A stretch of DNA of 64,000 bases, from contig NZ_CP030239.1 of NCBI RefSeq assembly GCF_003285265.1, positions 1,364,001 to 1,428,000 on the forward strand, written 5' to 3'. The stretch comes from Paracoccus mutanolyticus (GTDB lineage Bacteria > Pseudomonadota > Alphaproteobacteria > Rhodobacterales > Rhodobacteraceae). Made by a program: the position numbers and the translations under genes. Positions 36,580-46,927 of the stretch are shown piece after piece. The notes beneath the pieces are model-generated. The model did no database searches. It saw nothing but the letters and a program-made list of their open reading frames with translations, and was not told the origin of the DNA. How positions within the stretch are numbered: the stretch's first letter is position 1; each line of letters opens with the position of its first letter.

Positions 36580-39111
36580 ATGCCCTATGATCCCGCACAC
36601 AGCGAACCGCGCTGGCAACAGGCGTGGGACGGTGCCGGCACCTTCCGCGCCGTGCGGGACGAACGGCCCAAGTACTATGTGCTCGAGATGTTTCCCTATC
36701 CGTCTGGGCGCATCCACATGGGGCATGTGCGCAACTACACGATGGGCGACGTGGTGGCGCGCTTCAAGCGCGCGCAGGGCTTCTCGGTGCTGCACCCGAT
36801 GGGCTGGGACGCCTTCGGCATGCCGGCCGAGAACGCCGCGATGGAACAGGGCGGCCATCCGCGCGACTGGACCTATGCCAATATCGCCACCATGCGCGAG
36901 CAGCTGAAGCCCCTGGGCCTGTCCATCGACTGGAGCCGCGAATTCGCCACCTGCGACGACGCCTATGTGCACCAGCAGCAGTCGATGTTCCTGGACATGC
37001 TGGAGGCCGGGCTGATCTATCGCAAGTCGGCGATGGTCAACTGGGACCCGGTCGACATGACGGTGCTGGCGAACGAGCAGGTCGAGGACGGGCGCGGCTG
37101 GCGCTCGGGCGCGCTGGTTGAGCGGCGCGAGCTGACGCAATGGTTCTTCCGCATCTCGGATTACTCGGACGAGTTGCTGTCGGCGCTGGACGGGCTGTCC
37201 GGCTGGCCGGAAAAGGTGCGACTGATGCAGGCCAACTGGATCGGCAAGTCGCGCGGGCTGCAGTTCCGCTTCGACACCGTGGATGTGGCCGGCTTTCCGC
37301 AGATCGAGGTCTATACCACCCGCCCCGACACGCTGATGGGGGCGTCCTTCGTCGCGATCTCGCCCGACCACCCGCTGGCCAAGGCGCTGGAATCCGATCC
37401 CAAGGTCGCCGCCTTCACCGCCGAGGCGCGCAAGATCGGCACCAGCGAGGAGGCGCTGGAAAAGGCCGAGAAGCTGGGCTTCGATACCGGCCTGACCGTG
37501 CGCCACCCGCTGGACCCCGATTGGCATCTGCCGATCTGGATCGCGAACTTCGTGCTGATGGATTACGGCACCGGGGCGATCTTCGGCTCGCCAGCGCATG
37601 ACGAGCGCGACCACGAATTCGCCCTGAAATACGGCCTGCCGATCCGCGCCACCTTCGGGCCGAAAGGCTCGACGCTGGCCGAGGCCGACGCGCTGGTCGC
37701 GGATGCGCCCTATGTGCCCCTGAAATCCGAGGTGGTGAGCTATGTGCGCGGCTTTGCCGGCGCGCAGGACCAGTCGGGCGAGGCCGCGGTCGACGCCGCC
37801 ATCGCCCATGCCGAGGCGCAGGGCTATGGCGAGGGCGTGACCAAGTTCCGCCTGCGCGACTGGGGCATCTCGCGCCAGCGCTATTGGGGATGCCCGATCC
37901 CGGTCGTGCATTGCGACGCCTGCGGCACCGTGCCCGAGGCCAAGGAAAACCTGCCGGTGCTGCTGCCGCAGGATGTCAGTTTCGATGTGCCGGGCAACCC
38001 CTTGGACCGGCACCCGACCTGGCGCCAGACCACCTGCCCGACCTGCGGCGCCCCGGCCCGGCGCGAGACGGACACGATGGACACCTTCGTCGATTCGTCC
38101 TGGTACTACGCGCGCTTCACCGCGCCCCATGCACCGACGCCGACCGTGGCCGAGGATGCGGATTACTGGATGAACGTCGACCAGTACATCGGCGGCATCG
38201 AACACGCGATCCTGCACCTGCTCTATTCCCGCTTCTTTGCCCGCGCCATGGTCAAGACCGGGCATCTGCCGGAAAAGTCGAAGGAACCCTTCGACGCGCT
38301 GTTCACACAAGGCATGGTCACGCATGAGATCTACCTGACCCGGGACGAGCGCGGCCGCCCGGTCTATCACCTGCCCGAGACGGTGCGGGACGGCCGGCTG
38401 GCCGACGGCACGCCGGTCGAGGTGATCCCCTCGGCCAAGATGTCCAAGTCCAAGAAGAACGTGGTCGATCCGGTGAACATCGTCGCCAGCTTCGGCGCCG
38501 ACACCGCGCGCTGGTTCATGCTGTCCGACAGCCCGCCCGAGCGCGATGTGGAATGGACCGCGGCCGGGGCCGAGGCGGCGAACAAGTTCCTGGCCCGCGT
38601 CTGGCGGCTGGCCGACGAGGTTCCCGGAGGCGGCGACGACCCGGACCTGATCCGCGCCGCCCACCGCGCCATCGAGGACGTGACCCGGGCCATCGAGGGC
38701 TTTGCCTTCAACAAGGCCGTCGCCAAGCTTTACGAACTGGCCAATGCCATCGGCAAGTCGCCGGCGGGCGGCGAATGCCGCCGCGCGGCGCTGCGCATCC
38801 TGGCGCAGCTGCTGGCGCCGATGGTGCCGCACCTGGCCGAGGAGGTCTGGCAGAAGGCCGGCGGCCAGGGCATGGTCGTGGACGCCGCCTGGCCCAAGGC
38901 CGACCCGGCGCTGCTGGTCTCGGATTCGGTGGTGCTGCCGATCCAGATCAACGGCAAGCGCCGGGCCGAGATCGAAGTCCCCAAGGACATGCCCAAGGAC
39001 CAGATCGAGGCGCTGGTGCTGGCCGACGAGACGGTGCAGCGCTTCATGGAGGGACTGTCGGTCAAGAAGCTGATCGTGGTGCCGGGGCGGATCGTCAATG
39101 TCGTGGTCTAG
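36580..39111 (+). CDS. leuS: Leucyl-tRNA synthetase
   Basis: ATG 36580; 843 residues with no frameshift over 2.5 kb. Class I synthetase signature HIGH-equivalent is [13 protein letters not shown] at about residue 43, and KMSKS is [14 protein letters not shown] near residue 620. The editing CP1 domain ([16 protein letters not shown]) and the C-terminal anticodon-binding domain ([18 protein letters not shown]) are present. It charges tRNA-Leu in the cytosol. The stop overlaps the lptE start. Confidence 0.97.
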   Translation: MPYDPAHSEPRWQQAWDGAGTFRAVRDERPKYYVLEMFPYPSGRIHMGHVRNYTMGDVVARFKRAQGFSVLHPMGWDAFGMPAENAAMEQGGHPRDWTYANIATMREQLKPLGLSIDWSREFATCDDAYVHQQQSMFLDMLEAGLIYRKSAMVNWDPVDMTVLANEQVEDGRGWRSGALVERRELTQWFFRISDYSDELLSALDGLSGWPEKVRLMQANWIGKSRGLQFRFDTVDVAGFPQIEVYTTRPDTLMGASFVAISPDHPLAKALESDPKVAAFTAEARKIGTSEEALEKAEKLGFDTGLTVRHPLDPDWHLPIWIANFVLMDYGTGAIFGSPAHDERDHEFALKYGLPIRATFGPKGSTLAEADALVADAPYVPLKSEVVSYVRGFAGAQDQSGEAAVDAAIAHAEAQGYGEGVTKFRLRDWGISRQRYWGCPIPVVHCDACGTVPEAKENLPVLLPQDVSFDVPGNPLDRHPTWRQTTCPTCGAPARRETDTMDTFVDSSWYYARFTAPHAPTPTVAEDADYWMNVDQYIGGIEHAILHLLYSRFFARAMVKTGHLPEKSKEPFDALFTQGMVTHEIYLTRDERGRPVYHLPETVRDGRLADGTPVEVIPSAKMSKSKKNVVDPVNIVASFGADTARWFMLSDSPPERDVEWTAAGAEAANKFLARVWRLADEVPGGGDDPDLIRAAHRAIEDVTRAIEGFAFNKAVAKLYELANAIGKSPAGGECRRAALRILAQLLAPMVPHLAEEVWQKAGGQGMVVDAAWPKADPALLVSDSVVLPIQINGKRRAEIEVPKDMPKDQIEALVLADETVQRFMEGLSVKKLIVVPGRIVNVVV

Positions 39112-39580
39112 GCGCGGCGTCCTGCTGGCGGCGCTCGCGCTGGCGGCCTGCGGCTTTGCCCCGGTCTATGGGCCGGGCGGCACCGGCACGCGCCTGCAGG
39201 ACAAGGTGCGCACCGCCGACCCCCGCACCCCCGACGATTTCGCCTTTGCCGGCCGCATCGCCGAGCGGCTGGGGCCGGACGGGACCCGCTATGAACTGGA
39301 CTGGCGGCTGCGCATCGCGGTGGTGCCGCAGGCCATCACCCCGAACGAGATCACGACCCGCTATTCGCTGAACGGCACCGCCAGCTATGTGCTGACCGAG
39401 ATCGCCAGCGGCCGGACCGTGGCGCGCGGGCAGGTCAGCAGCTTTACCTCCTACTCCACGACCGGGACGACCATCGCCACGCTGGCGGCGGAACAGGATG
39501 CCCACAAGCGGCTGGCGCGCCTGCTGGCCGATCAGGTGGTGACGCGGCTGCTGGCGCTCGACCCGGCCACGCTGCCATGA
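39098..39580 (+). CDS. lptE: LPS-assembly lipoprotein LptE
   Basis: ATG 39098 overlaps leuS by 14 bp. A short lipoprotein signal ends [14 protein letters not shown], with Cys18 lipidated. The body [19 protein letters not shown] and [15 protein letters not shown] fits alphaproteobacterial LptE. It plugs the LptD barrel that puts LPS on the cell surface. It has 160 residues; the stop overlaps the holA ATG by 4 bp. Confidence 0.88.
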   Translation: MSWSRRGVLLAALALAACGFAPVYGPGGTGTRLQDKVRTADPRTPDDFAFAGRIAERLGPDGTRYELDWRLRIAVVPQAITPNEITTRYSLNGTASYVLTEIASGRTVARGQVSSFTSYSTTGTTIATLAAEQDAHKRLARLLADQVVTRLLALDPATLP

Positions 39581-40530
39581 TCCTGAAGGGCGCCGAGATC
39601 GGCCGCTATCTGGCGCGTCCCGATCCGACGCGCCCGGGCCTGCTGATCCACGGCCAGGACGCCATGCGCGTCGCCCTGAAGCGGGCCGAGGCGGTCGCCG
39701 CCCTGACCGGCCCCCATGCCGACGAAGAGATGCGGCTGACCCGCCTGCCCGGCGCCGACCTGAAGAAGGACCCTGCTGCGCTGCTGGACGCGGTCAAGGC
39801 GGTGGGCTTTTTCCCCGGCCAGCGCGTGGTGCTGGTCGATGACGCGATCGACGCGGCGGTACCCGCGATCGCGGGTGCGCTGGCCGAGTGGCGCGCGGGC
39901 GACGCGGTGATCGTGGTCGCGGCGGGGGCCCTGGGCAAGGGCTCGGCGCTGAGGAAGCTCTTCGAGCCGCATCCGCAGGCGGTCACGGCCCCGATCTATG
40001 ACGACCCGCCCGGCGAGGACGAGATCGCCCGCTGGCTGGAGGCCGCCGGCCTGCGCGAGGTGCCGCGCGACGCCATGCGCGACCTGGTGGCGCTGTCCCG
40101 CGCGCTGGACCCCGGCGATTTCCGCCAGACGGTGGAAAAGATCGGGCTTTACAAGCACGGCGACGCCTTACCCCTGACGCCGGCCGAGATCGCGGCCCTG
40201 GCCCCCGCCACCATCGAGGCCGAGGTGGACGAGCTGATCGACTGCGTGGCCGAAGGACGCGCCCGCGACTTCGGGCCGCTGATGCGCCGGATCGAGGGAC
40301 AGGGCACCAATCCCACGACGCTGTGCATCGCCGCCCTGCGCCATTTCCGGGCGCTGCATGCCGGCGCCTCGGACCCCGGGGGCCCGGGCGCCGGGTTTTC
40401 CCGGCTGCGCCCACCGGTCTTTGGCCCGCGCCGCGACCGCATGATCCGCCAGGCCCAGGACTGGGGCATGCGCGCGCTGGAGGACGCGATCCATCAGCTG
40501 ATCGACACCGACCTGACGTTGCCGGGCTGA
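39577..40530 (+). CDS. holA: DNA polymerase III delta subunit, C-terminus truncated by a patch
   Basis: ATG 39577 overlaps lptE. The clamp-loader delta start is clear: LLIHGQDAMRVALKRAEAV, LPGADLKKDPAALLDAVKA and GQRVVLVDDAIDAAV. The delta ring domain includes LCIAALRHFRALHAG. The family's end, a helix following HQLIDTDLTL, is missing: the frame turns to PG and stops at 40530, where IS256-type sequence begins. About 317 residues are made and some 20-25 seem lost. holA is essential, so the truncation is probably a gap-filling error. Confidence 0.88.
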   Translation: MILKGAEIGRYLARPDPTRPGLLIHGQDAMRVALKRAEAVAALTGPHADEEMRLTRLPGADLKKDPAALLDAVKAVGFFPGQRVVLVDDAIDAAVPAIAGALAEWRAGDAVIVVAAGALGKGSALRKLFEPHPQAVTAPIYDDPPGEDEIARWLEAAGLREVPRDAMRDLVALSRALDPGDFRQTVEKIGLYKHGDALPLTPAEIAALAPATIEAEVDELIDCVAEGRARDFGPLMRRIEGQGTNPTTLCIAALRHFRALHAGASDPGGPGAGFSRLRPPVFGPRRDRMIRQAQDWGMRALEDAIHQLIDTDLTLPG

Positions 40531-40668
40531 TGAAAGAGCTGAAGGTCCGGCTGATGGAACGGATGCTGGGGGCCGAACTGACCGCCCATCTGGGCTATGA
40601 GGCCGGTGCGGTGCCGCCAGCCGAACAGAGCAACCGCCGGAACGGGGTTGCGGCGAAGCGCGTGAAGG
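40519..40668 (+). mobile_element. IS256-family transposase fragment at the holA/flavoprotein boundary
   Basis: The frame LMKELKVRLMERMLGAEL, TAHLGYEAGAVPPAEQSN and RRNGVAAKRVK is IS256-type transposase. It replaces the end of holA and the start of the next gene. Bases 40550-40668 nearly match 29099-29222 in modA. No IS ends or catalytic domain are seen. Confidence 0.75.
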
Positions 40669-41818
40669 CCGCCGAGGTGCTGGCCACCCAGGGGCATCGC
40701 GTGGTCGTCGCCGAGGCCATGCCGACGCCCGCGCGGAAGTTCCTGATGGCGGGGAAATCGGGGCTGAACCTGACCAAGGCCGAGGGCCTTGCGGATTTCA
40801 CTGCGCATTATGGGGGCTCTGCCCCCGTCCTGCGGACTCCCCCGGGATATTTGGACAAGAAAGAACTTGGGCCAGACGAGGTCATGGCCTGGGCCGAGGG
40901 GCTGGGGATCGCGCTGTTCACCGGCTCGACGGGCCGGGTGTTTCCCGTCGGCATGAAGGCCTCGCCGCTGCTGCGGGCCTGGCTGGCGCGGCTGTCGGAG
41001 CTGGGGGTCGACCTGCGCACCCGCTGGCGCTGGGAGGGATTCCAGGGCGACGGCTGGCTGTTTCGGACGCCGGCGGGGCCTCAGGTGCTGCGGCCCGGCG
41101 CCGTAGTGCTGGCGCTTGGCGGCGCAAGCTGGCCTCGGCTGGGCTCGGACGCGGCCTGGGTGCCCTGGCTTTCGGCGCGGGGGGTCGGCATCGCGCCATT
41201 CCGGCCGGCGAACATGGGGTTCCGGGTCGGCTGGTCGCCCGCAATGGCGCGGCATTTCGGCCAGGCGGTCAAGGGCGTCGCGCTGAGTGCGGGCAGCCTG
41301 TCGAGCCGCGGCGAATGGGTCGTCACCGCGCAAGGGATCGAGGGCGGCGGCGTCTATGAGGTGGCGGCCGCGATCCGCGATGGGGCCGAGGCGGTCGTCG
41401 ATCTGGCCCCCGATCTGGGCGCGGTGGAACTGGCGCGGCGGCTGGCCCTGGCCCCGGCGAAACTGTCGGTCGGCAACCGGCTGCGGCGGGTGCTGGGCGA
41501 CCGCTGCGCGCCGCGCTGCTGCTGGAATGGGGCCAGCCCCTGCCTGCCGAGCCCGAGCGGCTGGCGATCCGCGCCAAGGCCCTGCGGCTGCGCCACGCCG
41601 GGCCGATGCCTCTGGAGCGGGCGATTTCCAGCGCCGGCGGCATCATCGGGGAGGGTCTGGCCGAGACGCTGGAGTTGCGCGCCCTGCCCGGCGTCTTTGC
41701 CGCGGGCGAGATGCTGGACTGGGAGGCGCCGACCGGCGGCTATCTGCTGACCGGCTGCCTGGCCACGGGGCGGCGGGCGGGCCTGGGCGCCGCGGCCTAT
41801 CTGGCCTCGGCGCGCTGA
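40669..41818 (+). pseudogene. HI0933-like FAD/NAD(P) oxidoreductase, 5' end missing and one frameshift
   Basis: The first recognisable residues are AEVLATQGHRVVVAEAMP; the dinucleotide GxGxxG segment and start codon that should precede them are replaced by the IS256 fragment. Next come KFLMAGKSGLNLTKAEG, FTGSTGRVFPVGMKASPLL and GAVVLALGGASWPRLGSD. A shift near 41505 leads to the frame with ISSAGGIIGEGLAETLELR and the FAD-binding end DWEAPTGGYLLTGCLATG. A REP-like repeat is read in frame at 40812-40859. These flavoproteins have no assigned substrate. As written it is non-functional. Confidence 0.8.
40812..40859 (+). repeat. REP-like interspersed element, copy B, inside a coding frame
   Basis: GGGGGCTCTGCCCCC hairpin, then TCCTGCGGACTCCCCC and GGGATATTTGG. 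It is the same element as at 58761-58807 (inverted) and 11768-11810, but here it is translated as GGSAPVLRTPPGYLDK. Confidence 0.75.
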
Positions 41819-42381
41819 AAGGCGGGCCGGGCGCGCATCCGGTCCAGATAGTCGGTCAGCCGGTGCTGGACGATCGGAAAGCGCGCCGCCAGCGCCCAGG
41901 TCAGGCAATGGGTCAGGATGATGTCGGGCACGGTCAGGCGGTCGCCCATCAGGAAGCCGTCCTCGGCCATGCGATGCACCAGTGTCTTCTGGCTGCGTTC
42001 GAATTCCCAGCGCAGCGTGTTCTTGATCGCCGAGGGCGCATTTCCTCGGGCAGGACGAAGCTGTGGCGCGCGGCCAGCCACAGGGCGGCGTCGAATTCGT
42101 CCAGGATGAACTGGGTCAGGCTGTCCTGGCGCGCCCGGTCGATGGTGCCGGCCGGATGGGTCAGCGCGCCGTGCCGGTCGGCCAGATAGGTCAGGATCGC
42201 CGTCGAGTCGGTGATCGGCGTGCCGTCCGCGATCAGCACCGGCACCTTGCCGGCCGGGTTGAACGAGGTGACGCCCTCGGCATGGGGGGCAAGCGGCACA
42301 TGGTCGTAGGGCTGGCCCAGTTCCTCGAGCATCCACAGCACGCAGAAGGCCAGATTTCGACGTTCCGATCACCTGGTACAT
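41797..42381 (-). CDS. Glutathione S-transferase-like protein (two frameshifts)
   Basis: ATG 42381 (MYQVIGTSKS) after which a shift leads to LWMLEELGQPYDHVPL, AHPAGKVPVL-type FNPAGKVPVLIADGTPITD, the GSH-binding SxAI segment STAILTYLADRHG, and the helical domain to FVLPEEMR. A second shift near 42030 leads to TLRWEFERSQKTLVHRM and VPDIILTHCLTWALA. Total about 194 residues. The last codons overlap the convergent flavoprotein gene by 22 bp. It probably conjugates or reduces glutathione substrates in the cytosol. Confidence 0.78.
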   Translation of the reverse strand: MYQVIGTSKSGLLRAVDARGTGPALRPCAACPPCRGRHLVQPGRQGAGADRGRHADHRLDGDPDLSGRPARRADPSGRHHRPGAPGQPDPVHPGRIRRRPVAGRAPQLRPARGNAPSAIKNTLRWEFERSQKTLVHRMAEDGFLMGDRLTVPDIILTHCLTWALAARFPIVQHRLTDYLDRMRARPAFQRAEAR

Positions 42382-42490
42382 GGCGGACCCCTTTTGGCCA
42401 AGGCTAGCCGCCCCTGGGCACCAAGGCAATCCGCCGCCCATTGACGCGACGCCGGACCGGGCGCAGGAATGGCCGCGGAAGGAGAGTTCC

Positions 42491-43732
42491 ATGACCCCAT
42501 CGCGCGCGCGCCTGTTCACGCCGGTTCTGATCGGCGGGTCGATCATCCTGCTGATCAACTTCGCGCTGCGCGCCAGCTTCGGGGTGTTCCAGATTCCCAT
42601 CGCCGCCGAATTCGGCTGGCCGCGGACCGAGTTCAGCCTGGCCATCGCGATCCAGAACCTGGCCTGGGGCATCGGCCAGCCGGTCTTTGGCGCCCTGGGT
42701 GAGCGGTTCGGCGACAAGCTGTCGATCATCCTGGGGGCATTCCTGTATTCGGCCGGGCTGATCCTGACCGCCCATGCGACCGACCCCGCCACCATGCAGA
42801 TGCTCGAGGTGATGGTGGGCTTCGGCATCGCCGGCACCGGGTTTGGCGTGATCCTGGCGGTGATCGGCCGCGCGGCCAGCGACGAGAACCGCAGCATCGC
42901 GCTGGGGATCGCCACCGCGGCGGGCTCGGCCGGCCAGGTCTTTGGCGCGCCCCTGGCCGAGGGGCTGCTGGCCTTTTACCCCTGGCAGACGGTGTTCATC
43001 ATCTTCGGCGTGATCGTCTTGGCCTGCCTGCTGTTCCTGCCCCTGCTGGGCGACACCCGGCCCGCCAGCCGCCACGAGCTTGAGGACAGCATGGGCGTGG
43101 TGCTGAAGCGCGCCTTTACCGATCCGTCCTATCTGATGATCTTTGCCGGGTTCTTCTCCTGCGGCTATCAGCTGGCCTTCATCACCGCGCATTTCCCGGC
43201 CATGATCACCGAGATGTGCGGCCCGATCGCGCCCGGCGGCGCCTTGGCGAGCCTGGGGATCACCACCACCTCGGCCCTGGGGGCGGTGGCGATCTCGCTG
43301 ATCGGGCTGGCCAATATCGGCGGTGCCATCCTGGCCGGCTGGCTGGGCAAGCGCTATTCCAAGAAATACCTGCTGGCGGGCATCTACACGCTGCGCACCA
43401 TCGCCGCGGCGATCTTCATCCTGACCCCCATCACGCCCACCACCGTCATCGTCTTTTCGCTGGCCATGGGCGCCCTGTGGCTGGCCACCGTGCCGCTGAC
43501 CTCGGGGCTGGTCGCCTATATCTATGGGCTGCGCTACATGGGCACGCTTTACGGCTTCGTCTTCCTGTCCCACCAGCTGGGGTCCTTCCTGGGGGTCTGG
43601 CTGGGCGGCAGGCTGTATGACGCCTACGGCGACTATACCCTGGTCTGGTGGATCGGCGTGGGCGTCGGCGCCTTCAGCGCGCTGATCCACCTGCCGGTGC
43701 GCGAGGCGCCGGCGCGGCTGGCCGCCGCCTGA
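42491..43732 (+). CDS. MFS transporter
   Basis: ATG 42491 follows GGAGAGTTCC. The 413-residue protein has about 12 hydrophobic spans and the MFS loop motif between spans 2 and 3 (ALGERFGDKLSIILGAF). The first spans read IILLINFALRASFGVFQIP and the seventh AFITAHFPAMITEM. It resembles the oxalate/formate-antiporter-like or monocarboxylate branch. No frameshift. Solute unknown; neighbours give no clue. Confidence 0.87.
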   Translation: MTPSRARLFTPVLIGGSIILLINFALRASFGVFQIPIAAEFGWPRTEFSLAIAIQNLAWGIGQPVFGALGERFGDKLSIILGAFLYSAGLILTAHATDPATMQMLEVMVGFGIAGTGFGVILAVIGRAASDENRSIALGIATAAGSAGQVFGAPLAEGLLAFYPWQTVFIIFGVIVLACLLFLPLLGDTRPASRHELEDSMGVVLKRAFTDPSYLMIFAGFFSCGYQLAFITAHFPAMITEMCGPIAPGGALASLGITTTSALGAVAISLIGLANIGGAILAGWLGKRYSKKYLLAGIYTLRTIAAAIFILTPITPTTVIVFSLAMGALWLATVPLTSGLVAYIYGLRYMGTLYGFVFLSHQLGSFLGVWLGGRLYDAYGDYTLVWWIGVGVGAFSALIHLPVREAPARLAAA

Positions 43733-43817
43733 GGGGATTCCGTCTGGCGGGTCAACCAAGATACCGCAGCCTTTCCTGCGGGGGCAGCCCGCCCCCGCGC
43801 CCAACACGGAGGATCTC

Positions 43818-44636
43818 ATGACCCGGCACCACATTTCCCGCCCCCTGCTGGGCCTCGCCCTGGCGGCGCTGATGGCCCCCGCCGCCCTGGCCGAAACGGC
43901 GGCCCAGATCCCGACCGCCCCCGCGGCGGCTGCGACCGAGGTTCCGGCGGCGCAATGCCCGGTCCGGGAATTCGCCATGGGCCTGCGCTATCAGCAGCAA
44001 TCGGCCGAGGTGCGGGCGCTGCAGCTGCAGGGCTATGCGCTGGCCCGCGCCCGGCTGGAAGCCGCCATCGCCAAGGCCGGCGACGCCTCGAAACTGGCCG
44101 TGGTCACCGATCTGGACGAAACGGCCATCGACAACACCCCGCTGCTGGTCCGCGACATGCAGAACTGCCACGTCTATGACACCTGGGACACCTGGGGCGA
44201 CTGGGAGCTGACGGGCAAGCCCACGCCGATTCCCGGCGCGCTGGACTTCTTCGATTTCGCCGACAAGTCCGGGGTCGCGATCTATTACATCTCGGACCGC
44301 TTCGGCGAGCCCGAGAACAAGGCCGCCACCATCGCCACCCTGAAGGAACTGGGCTTCCCGCAGGTGTCGGACGAGAACGTGCTGCTTTACGGAATCTCCA
44401 AGGCCGAGCGCCGCGCGGTGGCCGCCAAGGACCACCAGATCGTGCTGCTGCTGGGCGACACGCTGCATGACTTCGACGGCGTGTTCCGCAAGGCCGCGAC
44501 CGACGTCAAGCGGACCGAGGTCGACAGGAACGCCGCGCATTTCGGCGCCGACTGGATCGTCTTCCCCAACGCCACCTATGGCGACTGGAGCACGGCGCCC
44601 CTGACCGCCTGGGACGCCCCGCTGAAGACCCAGTAA
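43818..44636 (+). CDS. Secreted HAD-type acid phosphatase (class B/C, lipoprotein e(P4)-like)
   Basis: ATG 43818 after GGAGGATCTC; signal peptide ending in PAALA. HAD motif I is VVTDLDETAIDNTPLLV, motif II is YYISDRFGEPENK and motif III lies at IVLLLGDTLHDFDGVF. The family's WDTWGDWELTGKPTPIPGA stretch is present. It has 272 residues, intact. It would release phosphate from nucleotides in the periplasm. Its Cys residues do not form an evident lipobox, so it is probably soluble. Confidence 0.9.
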   Translation: MTRHHISRPLLGLALAALMAPAALAETAAQIPTAPAAAATEVPAAQCPVREFAMGLRYQQQSAEVRALQLQGYALARARLEAAIAKAGDASKLAVVTDLDETAIDNTPLLVRDMQNCHVYDTWDTWGDWELTGKPTPIPGALDFFDFADKSGVAIYYISDRFGEPENKAATIATLKELGFPQVSDENVLLYGISKAERRAVAAKDHQIVLLLGDTLHDFDGVFRKAATDVKRTEVDRNAAHFGADWIVFPNATYGDWSTAPLTAWDAPLKTQ

Positions 44637-44709
44637 GGGCCGGCCGGCAGGGGTGGCTTGCACTTTCCGCCGGGGTGGCGCAGCTTCGCGCCGCCTGAAG
44701 GGGGGAACC

Positions 44710-45903
44710 ATGCGCTGGATCATGTCGCCGGGACTGCTGTCCCTTGTCCTGGGCTACACGCTCAGCCAGTTCTACCGGGCGTTCCTGGCGGTGCTGTCGC
44801 CGACCCTGCATGCCGATCTGGGGGCGGGGCCGGCCGATCTCGCGCTGTCCTCGGGGCTTTGGTACATCGCCTTCGCGGCCATGCAGCTGCCGGTCGGCTG
44901 GGGCCTCGACCGCTATGGCCCGCGCGCGACGGTCGCAGCCTTGCTGGCGCTTGGCGGCGCGGGCGGCGCGGCGGTCTTTGCCCTGGCCAGCGCGCCCTGG
45001 CACATCCATGTGGCCATGGCGCTGCTGGGCGTGGGCTGCGCGCCGGTGATGGTGGGCAGCTTCTTCATCTTTGCCCGAACCCTGCCCCCCGCCTCGATGA
45101 GCGCGGCGGGCGGCGCGGTGGTGGGCCTCGGCTCGCTGGGCAACATGCTGGGCGCGGCGCCCCTGGTCTGGGTGGTCAACGCCATCGGCTGGCGCGAGGC
45201 GCTGGTGATCCTGGCGCTGGTCACGCTGGCGGTCGCGGCGACCATCCTGGCCTTCGTCCGAAACCCCCCGCACCCCGAGGGAAGCCAAGCCCGCGGCTCG
45301 CTGGGGGATCTTTTGCGGGTGCGCGCGCTGTGGCCGATCCTGCCGCTTCTGGGCGTGACCTATGCCGCCTCGGCCTGCATCCGGGGGCTGTGGGCCGGGC
45401 CCTATCTGGCCGAAACCTTCGGCGCCAGCGACTATGTGATCGGCTGGGTCACGCTGGGCATGGGGCTGGCGATGGTGACGGCGAACCTTTCGGTCGGCCG
45501 GGTGGTGCGGCTGATCGGGTCGGACAAGCGCACCTCGATCGCCAACAACCTGCTGCTGGGCGCGGTGCTGGCGGCGCTGTGGCTGACCTCGGGGATGAAC
45601 CTCTGGGTTTCGGCGGTGCTCTTGGTGATGGTCTGCATCTCGGACAGTTCCTATTCGCTGATGATGTCGCACGGCCGGGCGTTCCTGCCCCATCATCTGG
45701 TCGGGCGCGGCATCACCTTCATGAACATGATCTCGATCGCCGGGGTCGGCGTGATGCAGTTCCTGTCGCGCCCGGTCTATCTGGCGGCCTCGGCCAACCA
45801 TGCGGCGCCGGTCGCCTATGGTTACATCTTCCTGTTCTTCCTGCTACCTCTGACCATCGGATGGTTCATCTACCTGTTCAGTCCCGAGGATCGCCATGGC
45901 TGA
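44710..45903 (+). CDS. MFS transporter
   Basis: ATG 44710 after GGGGGAACC is chosen; an upstream in-frame start at 44653 adds an Arg-rich leader. The 397-residue protein has about 12 spans, with the motif WGLDRYGPRATVAALLA after span 2 and FLFFLLPLTIGWFIYLF at the end. Sequence such as YTLSQFYRAFLAVLSPTL resembles the cyanate/nitrate branch only loosely. Its stop overlaps the next gene's ATG by 8 bp, so transporter and glycosyltransferase are cotranscribed. Confidence 0.86.
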   Translation: MRWIMSPGLLSLVLGYTLSQFYRAFLAVLSPTLHADLGAGPADLALSSGLWYIAFAAMQLPVGWGLDRYGPRATVAALLALGGAGGAAVFALASAPWHIHVAMALLGVGCAPVMVGSFFIFARTLPPASMSAAGGAVVGLGSLGNMLGAAPLVWVVNAIGWREALVILALVTLAVAATILAFVRNPPHPEGSQARGSLGDLLRVRALWPILPLLGVTYAASACIRGLWAGPYLAETFGASDYVIGWVTLGMGLAMVTANLSVGRVVRLIGSDKRTSIANNLLLGAVLAALWLTSGMNLWVSAVLLVMVCISDSSYSLMMSHGRAFLPHHLVGRGITFMNMISIAGVGVMQFLSRPVYLAASANHAAPVAYGYIFLFFLLPLTIGWFIYLFSPEDRHG

Positions 45904-46927
45904 CATCGAGGTCGTCGCTCCGAACCTCAAGCGCCGCCTGTCGGGCGTGACGGCGACCGTCGTGCGCCTGATCCCGGTGCAGGCGCGCATGATCGGCATC
46001 GTCGCGACGGGGCCGGGGCTGCCGCCCGAGTTGCCCCATATCCCGCTGGCGCGCGCGGCCAGCCTGCCGCGCGACCGCTGGCGGGTCTGGCACGCGCGGC
46101 GCAACACGGAAATGGCGCTGGGGCTGATCCTGCGCCACCTGCTGCGGCGGCGCTATCGGCTGCTGTTCACCTCGGCCGCGCAGCGCCGGCACACGGGCTT
46201 CACCCGCTGGCTGATCCGTCAGCAGGACGCGCTGATCGCGACCTCGCCCCAGGCGGCCAGCTATCTGGAGCGTCCCGCGACGGTGATCCTGCACGGGGTC
46301 GACCTGTCCGTGTTCCACCCGGCGCCCGACCGCGCGGCATTGCGGGCGACCTTGGGCTTTGCGCCCGAGGACATCGTGATCGGCTGCTTCGGCCGGGTGC
46401 GGGCGCAAAAGGGCGTCGACCTGCTGGTCGAGGCGGCGCTGCGGCTGTTTCCCGACCGGCCGCGGGCCAGGCTGATCCTGTCCGGGCGCATCACATCCGA
46501 CAACCAGGCCTTCGCCGACGATCTGAAGGCGCGGATCGCGCAGGCCGGCCTGTCGGACCGCATCCGTTTCCTGGGCGAGCTGCCGTGGGAGGATGTGGTG
46601 CGCAACTACCAGGCGCTCGATCTTTTCGCCGCCCCCGCCCGGTGGGAGGGCTTCGGGCTGACCCCGCTCGAGGCCGCGGCCTGCGGCGTTCCCACCGTCG
46701 CCGCCCGCGTCGGCGCCTATGAGACGCTGATCCGCGACGGCGAAACCGGCAGCCTGGTCCCGCGCGACGATGCCGACGCCCTGACCGCCGCGCTGGCGCG
46801 CTGGCTGGACGACGATGCCGGGCGCGTGGCTGCGGGCGCGGCCGCCCGCGCCCATGTCGCGCAGAACCATGCCATCGAAGGCGAGGCCCGCGCCATCGTC
46901 GCGGTCTATCGAAAGCTGCTGGCGTGA
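45896..46927 (+). CDS. Glycosyltransferase family 4, probable LPS-core mannosyltransferase (LpcC-like)
   Basis: ATG 45896; 343 residues, intact. The start DIEVVAPNLKRRLSGVTATV and PAQARMIGI-like VQARMIGIVATGPGLP are typical of alphaproteobacterial LPS-core transferases. The donor domain has IGCFGRVRAQKGVDLLVEA and the E-x7-E motif WEGFGLTPLEAAACG. It probably adds mannose to the inner core on the cytoplasmic face. The next gene starts at GTG 46924, overlapping by 4 bp. Confidence 0.85.
   Translation: MADIEVVAPNLKRRLSGVTATVVRLIPVQARMIGIVATGPGLPPELPHIPLARAASLPRDRWRVWHARRNTEMALGLILRHLLRRRYRLLFTSAAQRRHTGFTRWLIRQQDALIATSPQAASYLERPATVILHGVDLSVFHPAPDRAALRATLGFAPEDIVIGCFGRVRAQKGVDLLVEAALRLFPDRPRARLILSGRITSDNQAFADDLKARIAQAGLSDRIRFLGELPWEDVVRNYQALDLFAAPARWEGFGLTPLEAAACGVPTVAARVGAYETLIRDGETGSLVPRDDADALTAALARWLDDDAGRVAAGAAARAHVAQNHAIEGEARAIVAVYRKLLA

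Noticed and set aside
36028..38832. Open frame of over 900 codons antisense to leuS
   Set aside because: It mirrors an intact, highly conserved gene and its protein is Arg/Gly/His-rich low-information sequence, the usual shadow in high-GC DNA.
29099..40668. Two IS256 insertions
   Set aside because: Neither copy has terminal inverted repeats, target duplication or a catalytic domain, and each replaces host sequence rather than adding to it.
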